From positions 496,001 through 560,000 of the forward strand of contig NZ_JAJGSX010000003.1 in assembly GCF_021245725.1 (NCBI RefSeq): a stretch of DNA of 64,000 nucleotides, given 5' to 3'. The translations under genes and the position numbers were made by a program. The notes under the pieces were generated by a model. It made no database searches. It saw only the letters and a list, made by a program, of their open reading frames with translations, and was not told where the DNA came from. Shown in pieces: positions 14,682-22,673 of this stretch (within the stretch, counting starts at the first letter, position 1; every line of letters starts with the position of its first letter). Source of the stretch: Pseudonocardia sp. TRM90224 (GTDB taxonomy: Bacteria > Actinomycetota > Actinomycetes > Mycobacteriales > Pseudonocardiaceae).

Positions 14682-15308
14682 ATGAAGGACCTTCAGGGCG
14701 GAGGCGCGGGACTGGGCGGGATCGAGCAGGGCGAGCGCGACGGCGAGCTGGTGCGGCAGGCGTTGGACGGTGACCTGCACGCCTACGAGCAGCTCGTCCG
14801 CCCCCACCTGCCCGCGGCACACCGCACCGCGGTGCTGCTCGCCGGGCGCGGTGACGCGGAGGACGTCGTGCAGGAAGCGTTGGTGAAGGCCTACCGGGCC
14901 TTGGCGCGGTTCCGGCCCGAGCGGGACGGCGTGCCGCGCGAGTTCCGGCCGTGGCTGCTGCGGATCGTCGCCAACGAGGCCCGCAACGCGAGCCGCTCCG
15001 CCCGGCGACGGGCGGGGCTGTGGGCCCGTGCGCAGGCCGTCACGCTCGACGTCGTGGTGCCCGCCGCCGAGCACGACGCCGAGCGGACGGCGGCGCGGCA
15101 GGCCTTGCTGCTGGCCGTGCAGGGCCTTGCCGAGCGCTACCGCGTGGTCGTGACCTGCAGGTACCTGCTGGAGATGTCGGAGGCGGAGACGGCGGAGGTG
15201 TTGGGCCTCTCGCCGGGAACGGTGAAGAGCAGGCTCTCCCGAGGGCTCGCGCAACTGCGCAAGGTCGCCGGGCTGTGGAGCGGGCAGGAGGTGACCCGGC
15301 ATGGCTGA
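14682..15308 (+). CDS. ECF RNA polymerase sigma factor (208 aa)
   Basis: Region 2 is YEQLVRPHLPAAHRTAVLLAGRGDAEDVVQEALVKAYRALARF (about residues 31-73), followed by FRPWLLRIVANEARNASRS. Region 4 is LAERYRVVVTCRYLLEMSEAETAEVLGLSPGTVKSRLSRGLAQLRK. It has no extra C-terminal domain. The start codon is close behind the symmetric promoter, so it is probably autoregulated. It overlaps the following membrane protein, its presumed anti-sigma partner, by 8 bp. Confidence 0.9.
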   Translation: MKDLQGGGAGLGGIEQGERDGELVRQALDGDLHAYEQLVRPHLPAAHRTAVLLAGRGDAEDVVQEALVKAYRALARFRPERDGVPREFRPWLLRIVANEARNASRSARRRAGLWARAQAVTLDVVVPAAEHDAERTAARQALLLAVQGLAERYRVVVTCRYLLEMSEAETAEVLGLSPGTVKSRLSRGLAQLRKVAGLWSGQEVTRHG

Positions 15309-16035
15309 CCAGCTCGACGAAGCGTTGCGTGACCTCGGCCGGGTCCTCGACACCGGCCCGGTTCCCGACGTCATGCCCGAAGTACTGAGCAGGCTGGCCG
15401 AGCCGCGGCGACCGCGCCGCGCGCGATGGCTGATCGGCGGCGGTTTCGCCGCGATCGTCGCGGTGCTGATCGGGGTGGTGCCGGGTGCGGCGAGCGCGGT
15501 CGGCGGCTTCTTCCAGAGCCTGCCCGGCGTCCTGTTCAGCCAGTCGTCCGAGGCGCTGCCGCCGCCGGGCGCCGGCCGCCTCGGTGAGGCACTGGGGCTG
15601 CACGGGCCGGTGTCGCTCGACGAGGCCCGGCGGACGTTGCCCTTCCCCGTCCCGCTGCCGTCGTCGCTCGGCGAGCCGGACGAGGTCTACCTGCAGGGGG
15701 CGCGCGCCGCGACGCTGGTGTGGCGTGCCGGGCCGCGGCTGCCGGAGATCGGGCCCTCCGGGATCGGGCTGGTGATCGACGTGATCGACCCCGACCGCGG
15801 CCCGATCTTCGAGAAGCTGCTCACCGCGCCGCCCGAGCGGTTCGACATCGACGGCCAGCCCGCGGCGTGGACCGCCCGGCCGCACCCGCTCGTCCTGCTC
15901 GACGATCAGGGTGCGCCGCTGCAGACCCGGCTCTCGACGCGATCGCTCGTCGTCGTCGAGGAGCGCTGCACGGTGCGCATCGAGTCGGTGCTCGACCGCG
16001 AGGGCGCGATCGCGATCGCGATCACGATCAGCTGA
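15301..16035 (+). CDS. Putative membrane-spanning anti-sigma factor (244 aa)
   Basis: A short cytoplasmic N-terminus (about 42 residues: MADQLDEALRDLGRVLDTGPVPDVMPEVLSRL) precedes one TM helix (RWLIGGGFAAIVAVLIGVV) and an extracytoplasmic domain of roughly 180 residues. Position and topology suggest an anti-sigma factor for the upstream ECF protein, although there is no zinc HxxxCxxC motif. The outer domain could sense the same condition as the secreted protein encoded divergently. The last 8 bp overlap the convergent NmrA gene. Confidence 0.7.
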   Translation: MADQLDEALRDLGRVLDTGPVPDVMPEVLSRLAEPRRPRRARWLIGGGFAAIVAVLIGVVPGAASAVGGFFQSLPGVLFSQSSEALPPPGAGRLGEALGLHGPVSLDEARRTLPFPVPLPSSLGEPDEVYLQGARAATLVWRAGPRLPEIGPSGIGLVIDVIDPDRGPIFEKLLTAPPERFDIDGQPAAWTARPHPLVLLDDQGAPLQTRLSTRSLVVVEERCTVRIESVLDREGAIAIAITIS

Positions 16036-16831
16036 ACTCGGCGGTGTTGGCCGCCACCCACTCGGCGAACGTCGTGCCGGGGCGGCCCATCACCTCGGCG
16101 AACGCCGGCGAGACCGGCTGCGGGTGCTCCGCGAGCATCCGCATCCCCTCGACGTACCACTGCGCGAACTCGCCCATGTCCGGTTCGAGCTGCGCCGTCG
16201 CCGCCTCGGGGCTGATCTCGACGTAGGGGATGTCGCGGCCGAGCGCGACGCCGATCTGCCGCACCTTCTCCGCCCGGGTCAGCGTCTCCGGGCCGGTCAG
16301 CGGGTAGGCCTTGCCGGCGTGCCCGTCCTCGACGAGCAGCCGCGCGGCGATGGCGGCGATGTCGTCCATGCAGATCATCGCGTTCGCCGAGCTCGCGTAG
16401 GCGTCGTGCACGATCCCCTGCTCGCGGATCGCCTGCGTCCAGATCGTCGCGTTCTCCATGAACTCGCCGGGCCACAGATGCGTGAAGGGCACTCCGGACT
16501 CCTCGACGGCGTTGTTGACCTCGCCCCAGTGCTGGTCGGGCTCGCCGGAGACGTCGACGATCAGCCGGACGCCGGCCTTCCCGGCCATCGTGACGACCTC
16601 GGTGACGGTCTCCGGGGCGGGCGCGAGATACATCTTCTCGACGCCCTCCAGCGCGGCCTGCAGGGTCTCCGGCTTCCTGATGTATCCGACGGCCACCTCG
16701 ACCCCGGACGGGAGCGCCGCTTTCTTCGGGTTGGTGGTCAGCGCGCGGATGTCGGTGGCGCCCTCCTTCAGGAGGTGGTCGACCACAAGCCTGCCGATGT
16801 TGCCGGTCGCGCCGGTCACGAGAATCGTCAC
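16028..16831 (-). CDS. NmrA-like NAD(P)-binding protein (267 aa)
   Basis: The N-terminus TILVTGATGNIGRLVVDHLL carries the GxxGxxG dinucleotide motif of atypical short-chain dehydrogenases; the usual YxxxK is absent, as in NmrA/HSCARG-type sensors and isoflavone-reductase-like proteins. I start at the GTG at 16831, 8 nt after TAGTCT (16845-16840), since an upstream extension would run through the operator. It is divergent from a TetR regulator with a dyad between them. Confidence 0.85.
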   Translation of the reverse strand: MTILVTGATGNIGRLVVDHLLKEGATDIRALTTNPKKAALPSGVEVAVGYIRKPETLQAALEGVEKMYLAPAPETVTEVVTMAGKAGVRLIVDVSGEPDQHWGEVNNAVEESGVPFTHLWPGEFMENATIWTQAIREQGIVHDAYASSANAMICMDDIAAIAARLLVEDGHAGKAYPLTGPETLTRAEKVRQIGVALGRDIPYVEISPEAATAQLEPDMGEFAQWYVEGMRMLAEHPQPVSPAFAEVMGRPGTTFAEWVAANTAEFS

Positions 16832-16839
16832 AGCACGAG

Positions 16840-16889
16840 AGACTACCAGAATGGAACTCCAACGTTCCAATTCTGTATGTGGATATCCT
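16840..16889. promoter_or_regulatory. Divergent NmrA/TetR promoter with dyad operator
   Basis: CAGAATGGAAC and GTTCCAATTCTG (16847-16875) form an inverted repeat around a 6-nt spacer. The minus-strand -10 TAGTCT (16845-16840) and plus-strand TATCCT (16884-16889) lie on either side, 8 and 7 nt from the two starts. One TetR dimer bound to the dyad could control both promoters. Confidence 0.65.
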
Positions 16890-16896
16890 TCCTCTC

Positions 16897-17469
16897 ATGT
16901 CCGGTCCACGCGAGCGCACCCGGGCGGCGATCCTCGAAGCGTCCGCCGTCGTGCTCGGCCGCAACCACGACGCGACGCTGCCCGCGGTCGCCGAGGCGGC
17001 CGGGGTCGGCCGCACGACGTTGCACCGCTACTTCCCCGACCGCGAGTCGCTCCTCTCCGCCACGACGGCCGACTCGCTCGCGGCGGTCGAGCAGGCCGTC
17101 ACGGATGCCGCGATCGAGGACGGCTCGCCCGTCGACGCGATGCGCAGGCTGGTCGCGGCGATGGTCTCGGTGGGCGACCGGCTGATCTACCTCTTCGGCG
17201 ACCCGCGGGTGCTCGGCGTCGATGATGACGATTGTCCCGACGAGGACGCGCAGCCGGAGCCGTCGGCCGACCAGCGGGTGATCCAGATGATCAAACGCGG
17301 CCAGGCCGAGGGCGCCTTCGACGATCAGCTGACCCCCGACTGGATCCAGCAGACGCTCTGGGCGCTCGTCTACACGGGCTGCGAGGCCGTCCGCAACGGC
17401 GAGCTGACCAGGCACGCCGTCGTCCCCATGGTCACCCGGACGCTGGAAGGCGGGATCCGGCCGGCCTGA
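16897..17469 (+). CDS. TetR-family transcriptional regulator (190 aa)
   Basis: The helix-turn-helix is ATLPAVAEAAGVGRTTLHRYFPDRESLLSATT. A short acidic insert (VDDDDCPDEDAQPEP) sits in the ligand-binding domain. The ATG at 16897 is preferred over the in-frame GTG at 16879 because TATCCT lies 7 nt before it. It probably represses the divergent NmrA-like gene and itself. Its 3' end overlaps the convergent AlkZ-like gene by 38 bp. Confidence 0.85.
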   Translation: MSGPRERTRAAILEASAVVLGRNHDATLPAVAEAAGVGRTTLHRYFPDRESLLSATTADSLAAVEQAVTDAAIEDGSPVDAMRRLVAAMVSVGDRLIYLFGDPRVLGVDDDDCPDEDAQPEPSADQRVIQMIKRGQAEGAFDDQLTPDWIQQTLWALVYTGCEAVRNGELTRHAVVPMVTRTLEGGIRPA

Positions 17470-18469
17470 CCCACTCGGCGACGGCTTCCGCTTCTGCGGT
17501 GAGCGCCTCGGTCGTTCCGGCGTCGGGTGGGTCGAGGTAGGTCACGGTGGCCCGGTCCGCGCGCAGCGACCAGGTGCCGACCACCCGCCCGTCCACCGTC
17601 GCGACGGCCCGCAGGATCCCGCCGCCGGGGTGCACGGCCTTCGCGTGCGCGAGCGGGACGGCGAAGCCGCGGTCCTGCCAGCCCAGCAGGTATGGGTCGA
17701 ACGCCGGCAGCAGGCGGGCCGGCACCGGGTCCTCGTCCGGCGGCCGCTCGGCGAGGCCCAGCAGACCGTCGTCCACCTCGACGACCCGGTCGGTCGCCGC
17801 CCGCAACGCCGCGCGGGCGTCGCGCAGCGGGATCCCGGCCCAGCGGGCCAGGTCCGTCTCGGTGGCCGGTCCGTGCCCGCGCAGGTACCGGACGGCGAGC
17901 GACGGCTCGGGCTCCTGCGGGCCCAGCCAGTCGGCGGCAAGGGCGTAGGCCTGCTGGCCGTCGGCGACCGGGCCGAGAACGACCGTCCCGCGCAGCGCGG
18001 CCAGCCGCAGCACGTGCGGCCCGACCTGCCCCTCCGCCGGGATACCGGCCGACCGCAACGCCTCGACCAGATCGGCCCTCGGCAGCGGACCGCGCTGGGC
18101 CAGCTCGCGCTCGACGAGCTCGACCGCGCGTTCGGCGGTCTCGGCGGGAACGCCCTGCTCGGCGAGGCGGCGCAGGCTCGTCACCTCGCCGCCGGGCGCG
18201 GTGAGCCGCAGCAGCCAGCGGTAGTCCGCGCTGCGGACGAGGTGCAACGTTCCGCGCCCCAGCCAGCCGACGACGAGCGAGCGGTCGACGGTCAACGCCC
18301 GGTCGATGTCGGTGGCCCGCTCGACCCCACGGGCCCGCAGCGCCAGGTAGGCGGCCCGCAGGTCCTGCGCCTGGACGGCCAGCAGGTGCTCGACCACCGC
18401 CTCCGGCGACCGCCGCCCGGGCAGGAGCAACTGCGCGGCGGCCCGCCGGCGCCTGACGCGATGACCCAC
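17432..18469 (-). CDS. AlkZ/YcaQ-like winged-helix DNA-binding protein (345 aa)
   Basis: The domain order (repeated winged helices, then a beta-barrel-like C-terminus ending in ADRATVTYLDPPDAG) and the motif LLAVQAQDLRAAYLALRARG near residues 28-47 match the PF06224 family. The QAQ of VQAQD corresponds to the QxQ/QxD catalytic motif of the AlkZ DNA glycosylases, which remove alkylated bases or unhook crosslinks. Many actinobacteria carry paralogues of unknown lesion specificity. GTG at 18469 has GGAGGG upstream. Confidence 0.82.
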   Translation of the reverse strand: MGHRVRRRRAAAQLLLPGRRSPEAVVEHLLAVQAQDLRAAYLALRARGVERATDIDRALTVDRSLVVGWLGRGTLHLVRSADYRWLLRLTAPGGEVTSLRRLAEQGVPAETAERAVELVERELAQRGPLPRADLVEALRSAGIPAEGQVGPHVLRLAALRGTVVLGPVADGQQAYALAADWLGPQEPEPSLAVRYLRGHGPATETDLARWAGIPLRDARAALRAATDRVVEVDDGLLGLAERPPDEDPVPARLLPAFDPYLLGWQDRGFAVPLAHAKAVHPGGGILRAVATVDGRVVGTWSLRADRATVTYLDPPDAGTTEALTAEAEAVAEWVRPAGSRLPASG

Positions 18470-18526
18470 TCACCAACCCTCCCGACGTCACCCTCCGTGC
18501 CCGTCGCCGGGGTCGGCTTGGTTCAG

Positions 18527-18725
18527 GAAAGTCCGCCATGACCTCCGGGCCGCCACGAGGGATGGGAATCCGTGCTGGGCGCGGCCCGGCCTGCCGGGCG
18601 GTCGGGAGTGCCTTGCGCACGCATCCGCGGGGACGTGCTGGGGTTGGGGTGTGTGCGTTGCGCACGCGAGGGCAGGAAAGCCACTTTCAGGCCCTGTGAG
18701 GGCAGGAAAGTGGCTTTCCTGCCCT
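18527..18725 (+). repeat. Long repeat containing family C 57-bp dyad (C1)
   Basis: The last 57 bp (18669-18725) are a family C element: AGGGCAGGAAAGCCACTTTC, a central part, and GAAAGTGGCTTTCCTGCCCT, each half itself a hairpin. Upstream sequence from about 18527 (CCGCCATG, then GGGCCGCCACGAGGGATG, then TGTGTGCGTTGCGCA) is also found, in reverse orientation and about 65 bp shorter, next to copy C5 at 37117-37250. This makes it a dispersed repeat longer than the dyad alone. No open frame of interest is inside. Confidence 0.75.
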
Positions 18726-18778
18726 CCACCTGCACCCCGGGGGCAGGTGGCCGACCGCTCGTCGTGGGACCGGGTGGG

Positions 18779-18856
18779 GTCGACGTTGCATACCGTGGGT
18801 GTGCGTTGCACATGGCTGGCCATGTGCAAGGTGTGTCGACGGTGTGCAACGTCGAC
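18779..18856. repeat. 78-bp nested palindrome (possible cruciform)
   Basis: The outer arms GTCGACGTTGCA and TGCAACGTCGAC are perfect. The inner arms TTGCACATGGC and GCCATGTGCAA share the same centre (about 18817/18818), and ACCGT/ACGGT pairs also match between them. It lies in the 436-bp gene-free stretch 18470-18905 together with family C elements. Its role is unknown; it could be a terminator or a recombination remnant. Confidence 0.7.
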
Positions 18857-18902
18857 CCAGGGCTTGCGGCGATTCACCTGACAGCCACTTTCCTGTCCCC
18901 AC

Positions 18903-18929
18903 GGTTCAGGAGAGTGGCTTTCCTGAACC
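18903..18929. repeat. Half-size family C hairpin at the 3' end of the molybdoenzyme gene
   Basis: GGTTCAGG, AGAGTGGCT and TTCCTGAACC form one hairpin unit of family C. It contains the TGA stop of the molybdopterin oxidoreductase, whose last residues (GSGKPLS) are translated from the repeat. A related partial unit (GCCACTTTCCTG) lies at about 18883-18896. Confidence 0.65.
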
Positions 18930-21170
18930 AGCCGCGACCACGGAGCGTGTTGGACGGGTCGGCTCCGTCGCCCCGGCCGGCGTGACGGTGACGGGGATGC
19001 CGTTCAGCACCGCGTTGCCCGAGAGCGGGTCGATCTCCAGCTCGTCGGTGAGCAGGTTGCTGTTCACCCCGGCGTGCGCGCGGGCGACGGACATTCCCGT
19101 CTCCGCGTGCCCCCAGCCGTGCGGGAGGCTGACGACCCCGGGCCGCACGTCGTCGGTCACCAGCACCGTCACCTCCACCGCCCCAACGCGGGACGTCACG
19201 GTCGCGCGGCCGCCGTCCACGATCCCGGCCGCAACCGCGTCGGACGGCGAGATGTGCAGCGTGCACCGGTCGGCGCCCTTCACCATCGCCGGCAGGTTGT
19301 GCATCCACGAGTTGTTGGACCGCAGGTCGCGCCGTCCCACCAGCGTGAGCCCGGCGGTCGACGTGAGCAGGTCGGCGAGCCGCGGCGCGTCGTCGACGAT
19401 CGGCTGTGGGGCCAGCTCGATCGTCCCGCTCGGCGTCCGCAGCACCTCGGGGATGCGCGGCTGCAGCGGCCCGAGGTCGACGCCGTGCGGCGCTGCGGCC
19501 AGATCGTCGAGCGTCAGGTCGTACGGGCCGGCGCGCAGCATCAGGTCGAGCATCCGGTCGGCGCCGCGGCGCTCGCCGAGCTCGGCCACCAGCTCCGCGG
19601 GGTCGCGCCCGTGCAACGGCGAGCTCGGGTCGGCCGCCGCCGCGGCCGCGGTGCGCTGCACGACGAGGTCGTCGAGCGCCTCCGCGGTGGTGCCCAGCAT
19701 GATCGCGGCCAGCCGCAGGATCAGCTCGCCGTCGCTCGGGCGGCCGTCGGACGGCGGGAACACCGGCGGCGACCAGTGCGCGACGTTGCGCGTGCTGAAC
19801 TGCGCGAACGGCAGGTCGTACTGGCTGCGGGTCAGCGGCGACGGCGCCGGCAGCACGACGTCGGCGTGCCGGGTCGTCTCGTTGAGGTACGCGTCGATGC
19901 AAACCATGAAGTCGAGCTGCCCGAGCGCGGCCTCCAGCCGGGCCCCGTTCGGTGTGGAGAGCGCGGGGTTGCCCGCGACCGTCACCAGCGCCCTGATCCG
20001 CTCCCCGCCGGGCCCGGGGGTGTCGATCTCCTCGGCCAGCGTGGCCGCGGGGAACTCGCCGAGCACGCTGGGCAGGCCGCGCACGCGGGTCCGGCGCGGC
20101 CCGCCGACCCGCACGCCGCGCCCGCGGCCCGGCTCGCCCGCCGTGTTGTCGGTGCGCGCCGCGGGCTTCGTGAACAGGGCTCCACCAGGGCGGTCGAGGT
20201 TGCCGGTGAGCACGTTCAGCACGTCGACGAGCCAGCTCGCGAGCGTGCCGTGTGCGGTCGTGCAGGTGCCGATCCGCCCGTAGACGGCGGCGCTCGGCGC
20301 GGCGGCCAGCTCCCGCGCGAGCCGCCGGATGTCGGCGGCCGGCACCCCGCAGGCCTGCGCCACCGTCTCCGGCGGGTACGCCGCGACGATCTCGCGCACG
20401 TCGTCGAGACCGCTGACGTGTGGCGCGAGCCGTCCGAGTGTGACGAGGCCCTCGGCGAACAGCGTGTGCGCCATTGCGGCGAGCAGCAGCGCGTCGGTGC
20501 CCGGCCGGATCGTGACGTGCTCGTCCGCCGCCTTCGCGGTGCGCGTCCGGCGCGGGTCGACGACTACCAGCCGCCCACCGCGCTTGCGCAGAGCGCGCAG
20601 CCGCCCCGGCATGTCCGGCGCGGTGAACAGGCTGCCGTTGCTGACCAGCGGGTTCGCGCCGAGCACCAGCAGGTGGTCGGTGCGGTCGACGTCCGGGATC
20701 GGCACCGACATCACCGTGCCGAACATCAGGCCGACGGCGAGGTGCTTCGGCATCTGGTCGACGGTGCTCGCCGAGTAGCGGTGGTCGGTGCCCAGCGCCT
20801 TGATCAGCATCGGCGCGTAGAGCAGCGCGGCGTGATCGTGCGCGACCGGGTTGCCGAGGTAGACGGCCACGGCGTTGCGCCCGTGCTCCTCGATCAGCTT
20901 CGGCAGGCGCGCGGCGATCTCGGCGAACGCCTCCTCGAAAGTGGCCGGCACGAGCTCGCCGTTGCGCCTGATCAGCGGCGTGGTGAGCCGGTCGGGGTCG
21001 TGGTGCAGCTCCCCGAGCGCGATGCCCTTCGGGCAGGCGAACCCGCGGCTGAACTCGTCCTCCGTGTCGCCGCGGACGCTGACGACCCGCTCGCCGCGGG
21101 TGGTGATCACGAGCCCGCAGGTGGCTTCGCAGAGCGGGCAGATCCGGTACGACGTGCGTTCGTCCGTCAT
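18906..21170 (-). CDS. Molybdopterin-dependent oxidoreductase, [4Fe-4S] (754 aa)
   Basis: A DMSO-reductase-superfamily enzyme. The N-terminal cluster motif is C11-x2-C14-x3-C18-x27-C46 (CPLCEATCG, then ACPKG). Molybdopterin-binding segments follow (LLVLGANPLVSNGS, RLVVVDPRRTRTA, TVAGNPALS), and the C-terminal dinucleotide domain contains VSLPHGWGH and SNLLTD. The substrate is not evident; the setting beside lipid genes under one TetR suggests a role in fatty acid or lipid metabolism. The extreme C-terminus is encoded by a family C repeat half-unit, which seems to have replaced the original end. It lies 30 bp after the TetR gene, same strand. Confidence 0.87.
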   Translation of the reverse strand: MTDERTSYRICPLCEATCGLVITTRGERVVSVRGDTEDEFSRGFACPKGIALGELHHDPDRLTTPLIRRNGELVPATFEEAFAEIAARLPKLIEEHGRNAVAVYLGNPVAHDHAALLYAPMLIKALGTDHRYSASTVDQMPKHLAVGLMFGTVMSVPIPDVDRTDHLLVLGANPLVSNGSLFTAPDMPGRLRALRKRGGRLVVVDPRRTRTAKAADEHVTIRPGTDALLLAAMAHTLFAEGLVTLGRLAPHVSGLDDVREIVAAYPPETVAQACGVPAADIRRLARELAAAPSAAVYGRIGTCTTAHGTLASWLVDVLNVLTGNLDRPGGALFTKPAARTDNTAGEPGRGRGVRVGGPRRTRVRGLPSVLGEFPAATLAEEIDTPGPGGERIRALVTVAGNPALSTPNGARLEAALGQLDFMVCIDAYLNETTRHADVVLPAPSPLTRSQYDLPFAQFSTRNVAHWSPPVFPPSDGRPSDGELILRLAAIMLGTTAEALDDLVVQRTAAAAAADPSSPLHGRDPAELVAELGERRGADRMLDLMLRAGPYDLTLDDLAAAPHGVDLGPLQPRIPEVLRTPSGTIELAPQPIVDDAPRLADLLTSTAGLTLVGRRDLRSNNSWMHNLPAMVKGADRCTLHISPSDAVAAGIVDGGRATVTSRVGAVEVTVLVTDDVRPGVVSLPHGWGHAETGMSVARAHAGVNSNLLTDELEIDPLSGNAVLNGIPVTVTPAGATEPTRPTRSVVAAGSGKPLS

Positions 21171-21200
21171 CGAGCACCTCTCGGGTCGGGCGGGTCGCGG

Positions 21201-21794
21201 TCAAGCGGGGCGCAGTCCGGCGAGCAGGAGGTCGGCGAACTGGTTTCCGACGTCGGCCGCCGAGAGCGGGCCGTCGGGCCGGTACCAGGTGCCGAGGTGG
21301 TGCACGCTGCCGAAGAAGAAGTGCACGGTGAGGTCGGTGGGGGCGTCGGCGCGGAAGAGCCCCGCCTCCTGGCCCTCACGGACGATCTCGCGGAACCGCT
21401 CGTGGTACGCCCGCCGCTGCGCCCGGAACTCGCGCTGCTTCTCGGGATTCAGCTGGTGCATCGAGCGTTGGAAGATCGTGGTGTCGTCGAGGTTCGCGAT
21501 GCTCGTGACCACGACGTCGCTCGCCGCGGCGTGCAGCCGCTCGGCCGGCCCGCCGGCGCCGGTCGCGATCTCTTCCAACCGGTGGCGCTGCATCCGCAGC
21601 ACCCGCGCGTAGATCTCGTGGAGGAGGTCGTCCTTCGAGTCGAAGTAGTGGTAGAGCGCGCCTTTCGTCACCCCGGCCGTCTCGACGATCTGGGCGACGG
21701 AGGTCCGCTCGAAGCCCTGCTTGGCGAACAGTCGCGTGGCCACCTCGAGCAGCCGGTCGGGCAGTGCACGGGCCGTCGTCGCTGGTGCAGCCAT
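21201..21794 (-). CDS. TetR-family regulator, lipid-type (197 aa)
   Basis: The N-terminal region KQGFERTSVAQIVETAGVTKGALYHYFDSKDDLLHEIYARVL is a TetR helix-turn-helix, followed by QRHRLEEI, a pattern found in KstR2-like and other acyl-CoA-responsive regulators. The ATG at 21794 has GGAGGTGA upstream. The operator TACCGACCGGATGGTA lies just upstream, between this gene and the divergent lipid operon, so it should control both the molybdoenzyme and the hydrolase/WS-DGAT/acyl-CoA ligase genes. Confidence 0.87.
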   Translation of the reverse strand: MAAPATTARALPDRLLEVATRLFAKQGFERTSVAQIVETAGVTKGALYHYFDSKDDLLHEIYARVLRMQRHRLEEIATGAGGPAERLHAAASDVVVTSIANLDDTTIFQRSMHQLNPEKQREFRAQRRAYHERFREIVREGQEAGLFRADAPTDLTVHFFFGSVHHLGTWYRPDGPLSAADVGNQFADLLLAGLRPA

Positions 21795-21820
21795 CGGTTC
21801 ACCTCCGGAGCTCCGGAACA

Positions 21821-21836
21821 TACCGACCGGATGGTA
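21821..21836. promoter_or_regulatory. TetR operator-like dyad of the lipid module
   Basis: TACCGACCGGATGGTA differs from a perfect palindrome in two positions. It lies 27 bp upstream of the TetR start and 91 bp upstream of the divergent lipase-like gene. Confidence 0.6.
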
Positions 21837-21926
21837 TCCCAGGTAGAGGCCCTGTTCAGCTCCTTGACACGAGGTGACCACCCCGGCTTCACTGCCGTGG
21901 CGGCACAACGGAGTGGAGACGGACGC

Positions 21927-22673
21927 ATGTCGGTGACGAACACGCCACGGCGCCCGTCGCGTTTGTTGATGGGCCTGGAAGCGCCACGCGCGACCGTCGA
22001 GCTCGCGATGCTCGCCGCCGCGGCGCCCGCGGTGGTGCTCGCCCCGCGCGGCGACGGCCACACGGTGCTGGTGCTGCCGGGCTTCATGACGAACGACCTC
22101 TCCACGCTCGCGCTGCGGGTCGTGTTGCGCGGCCTCGGCCACGACGCCCGCGGATGGGGCCTCGGCACGAACCTCGGCCCGACATCGTCGATCGTCGACG
22201 GCCTGCTGCACCTCGTCGACGACGCGTGGCGCGACAGCGGCCGCCCGGTGAGCCTCCTCGGGATCAGCCTCGGCGGTGTCTACGCACGTCAGCTGGCCAT
22301 CCGCAAGCCCGAGCGGGTGCGCCAGGTGATCACGCTCGGCAGCCCGTTCCGCTTGCCGACCACGTACTCTGGCCCGCACATCACGAACGCGAGCAGCCTC
22401 TACCGCATGCTCGGCGCGCTGCACGAACGCCCGGTGACACCGTCGGAGGCGCCGCTGCCGGTGCCGAACACCGCGATCTACACGCGCACCGACGGCATCG
22501 TCCCGTGGGAGTCGTGCGTCAACGTCGAGGACGAGCTCAGCGAGAACGTCGAGGTGTTCGGCAGCCACTGCGGCCTCGCGCACCACCCGATGTCCGTCCG
22601 CGTCGTGGCCGACCGGCTCGCGCAACCCGAAGGCAAGTGGATGCCGTTCCGGGTGCGCGCGGCGGCCGCCTGA
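21927..22673 (+). CDS. Lipase/esterase-like alpha/beta hydrolase (248 aa)
   Basis: The sequence VLVLPGFMTNDLSTLALRVVLRGLGHDARGWGLGTNLG resembles the PGAP1/lipase-class opening, and the nucleophile elbow is LLGISLGGVYARQLA. An acid/His region follows in IYTRTDGIVPWESC and EVFGSHCGLAHHP. Such enzymes act on acylglycerols or other esters. It is the first gene of an operon with WS/DGAT and acyl-CoA ligase genes; its stop overlaps the next ATG (TGATG). Confidence 0.87.
   Translation: MSVTNTPRRPSRLLMGLEAPRATVELAMLAAAAPAVVLAPRGDGHTVLVLPGFMTNDLSTLALRVVLRGLGHDARGWGLGTNLGPTSSIVDGLLHLVDDAWRDSGRPVSLLGISLGGVYARQLAIRKPERVRQVITLGSPFRLPTTYSGPHITNASSLYRMLGALHERPVTPSEAPLPVPNTAIYTRTDGIVPWESCVNVEDELSENVEVFGSHCGLAHHPMSVRVVADRLAQPEGKWMPFRVRAAAA

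Noticed and set aside
19074..21926. A long plus-strand open frame upstream of the lipase-like gene
   Set aside because: It is antisense to the molybdoenzyme and TetR genes and its translation is His/Arg/Gly-rich with no domain; the real start is the ATG at 21927 behind a ribosome binding site.
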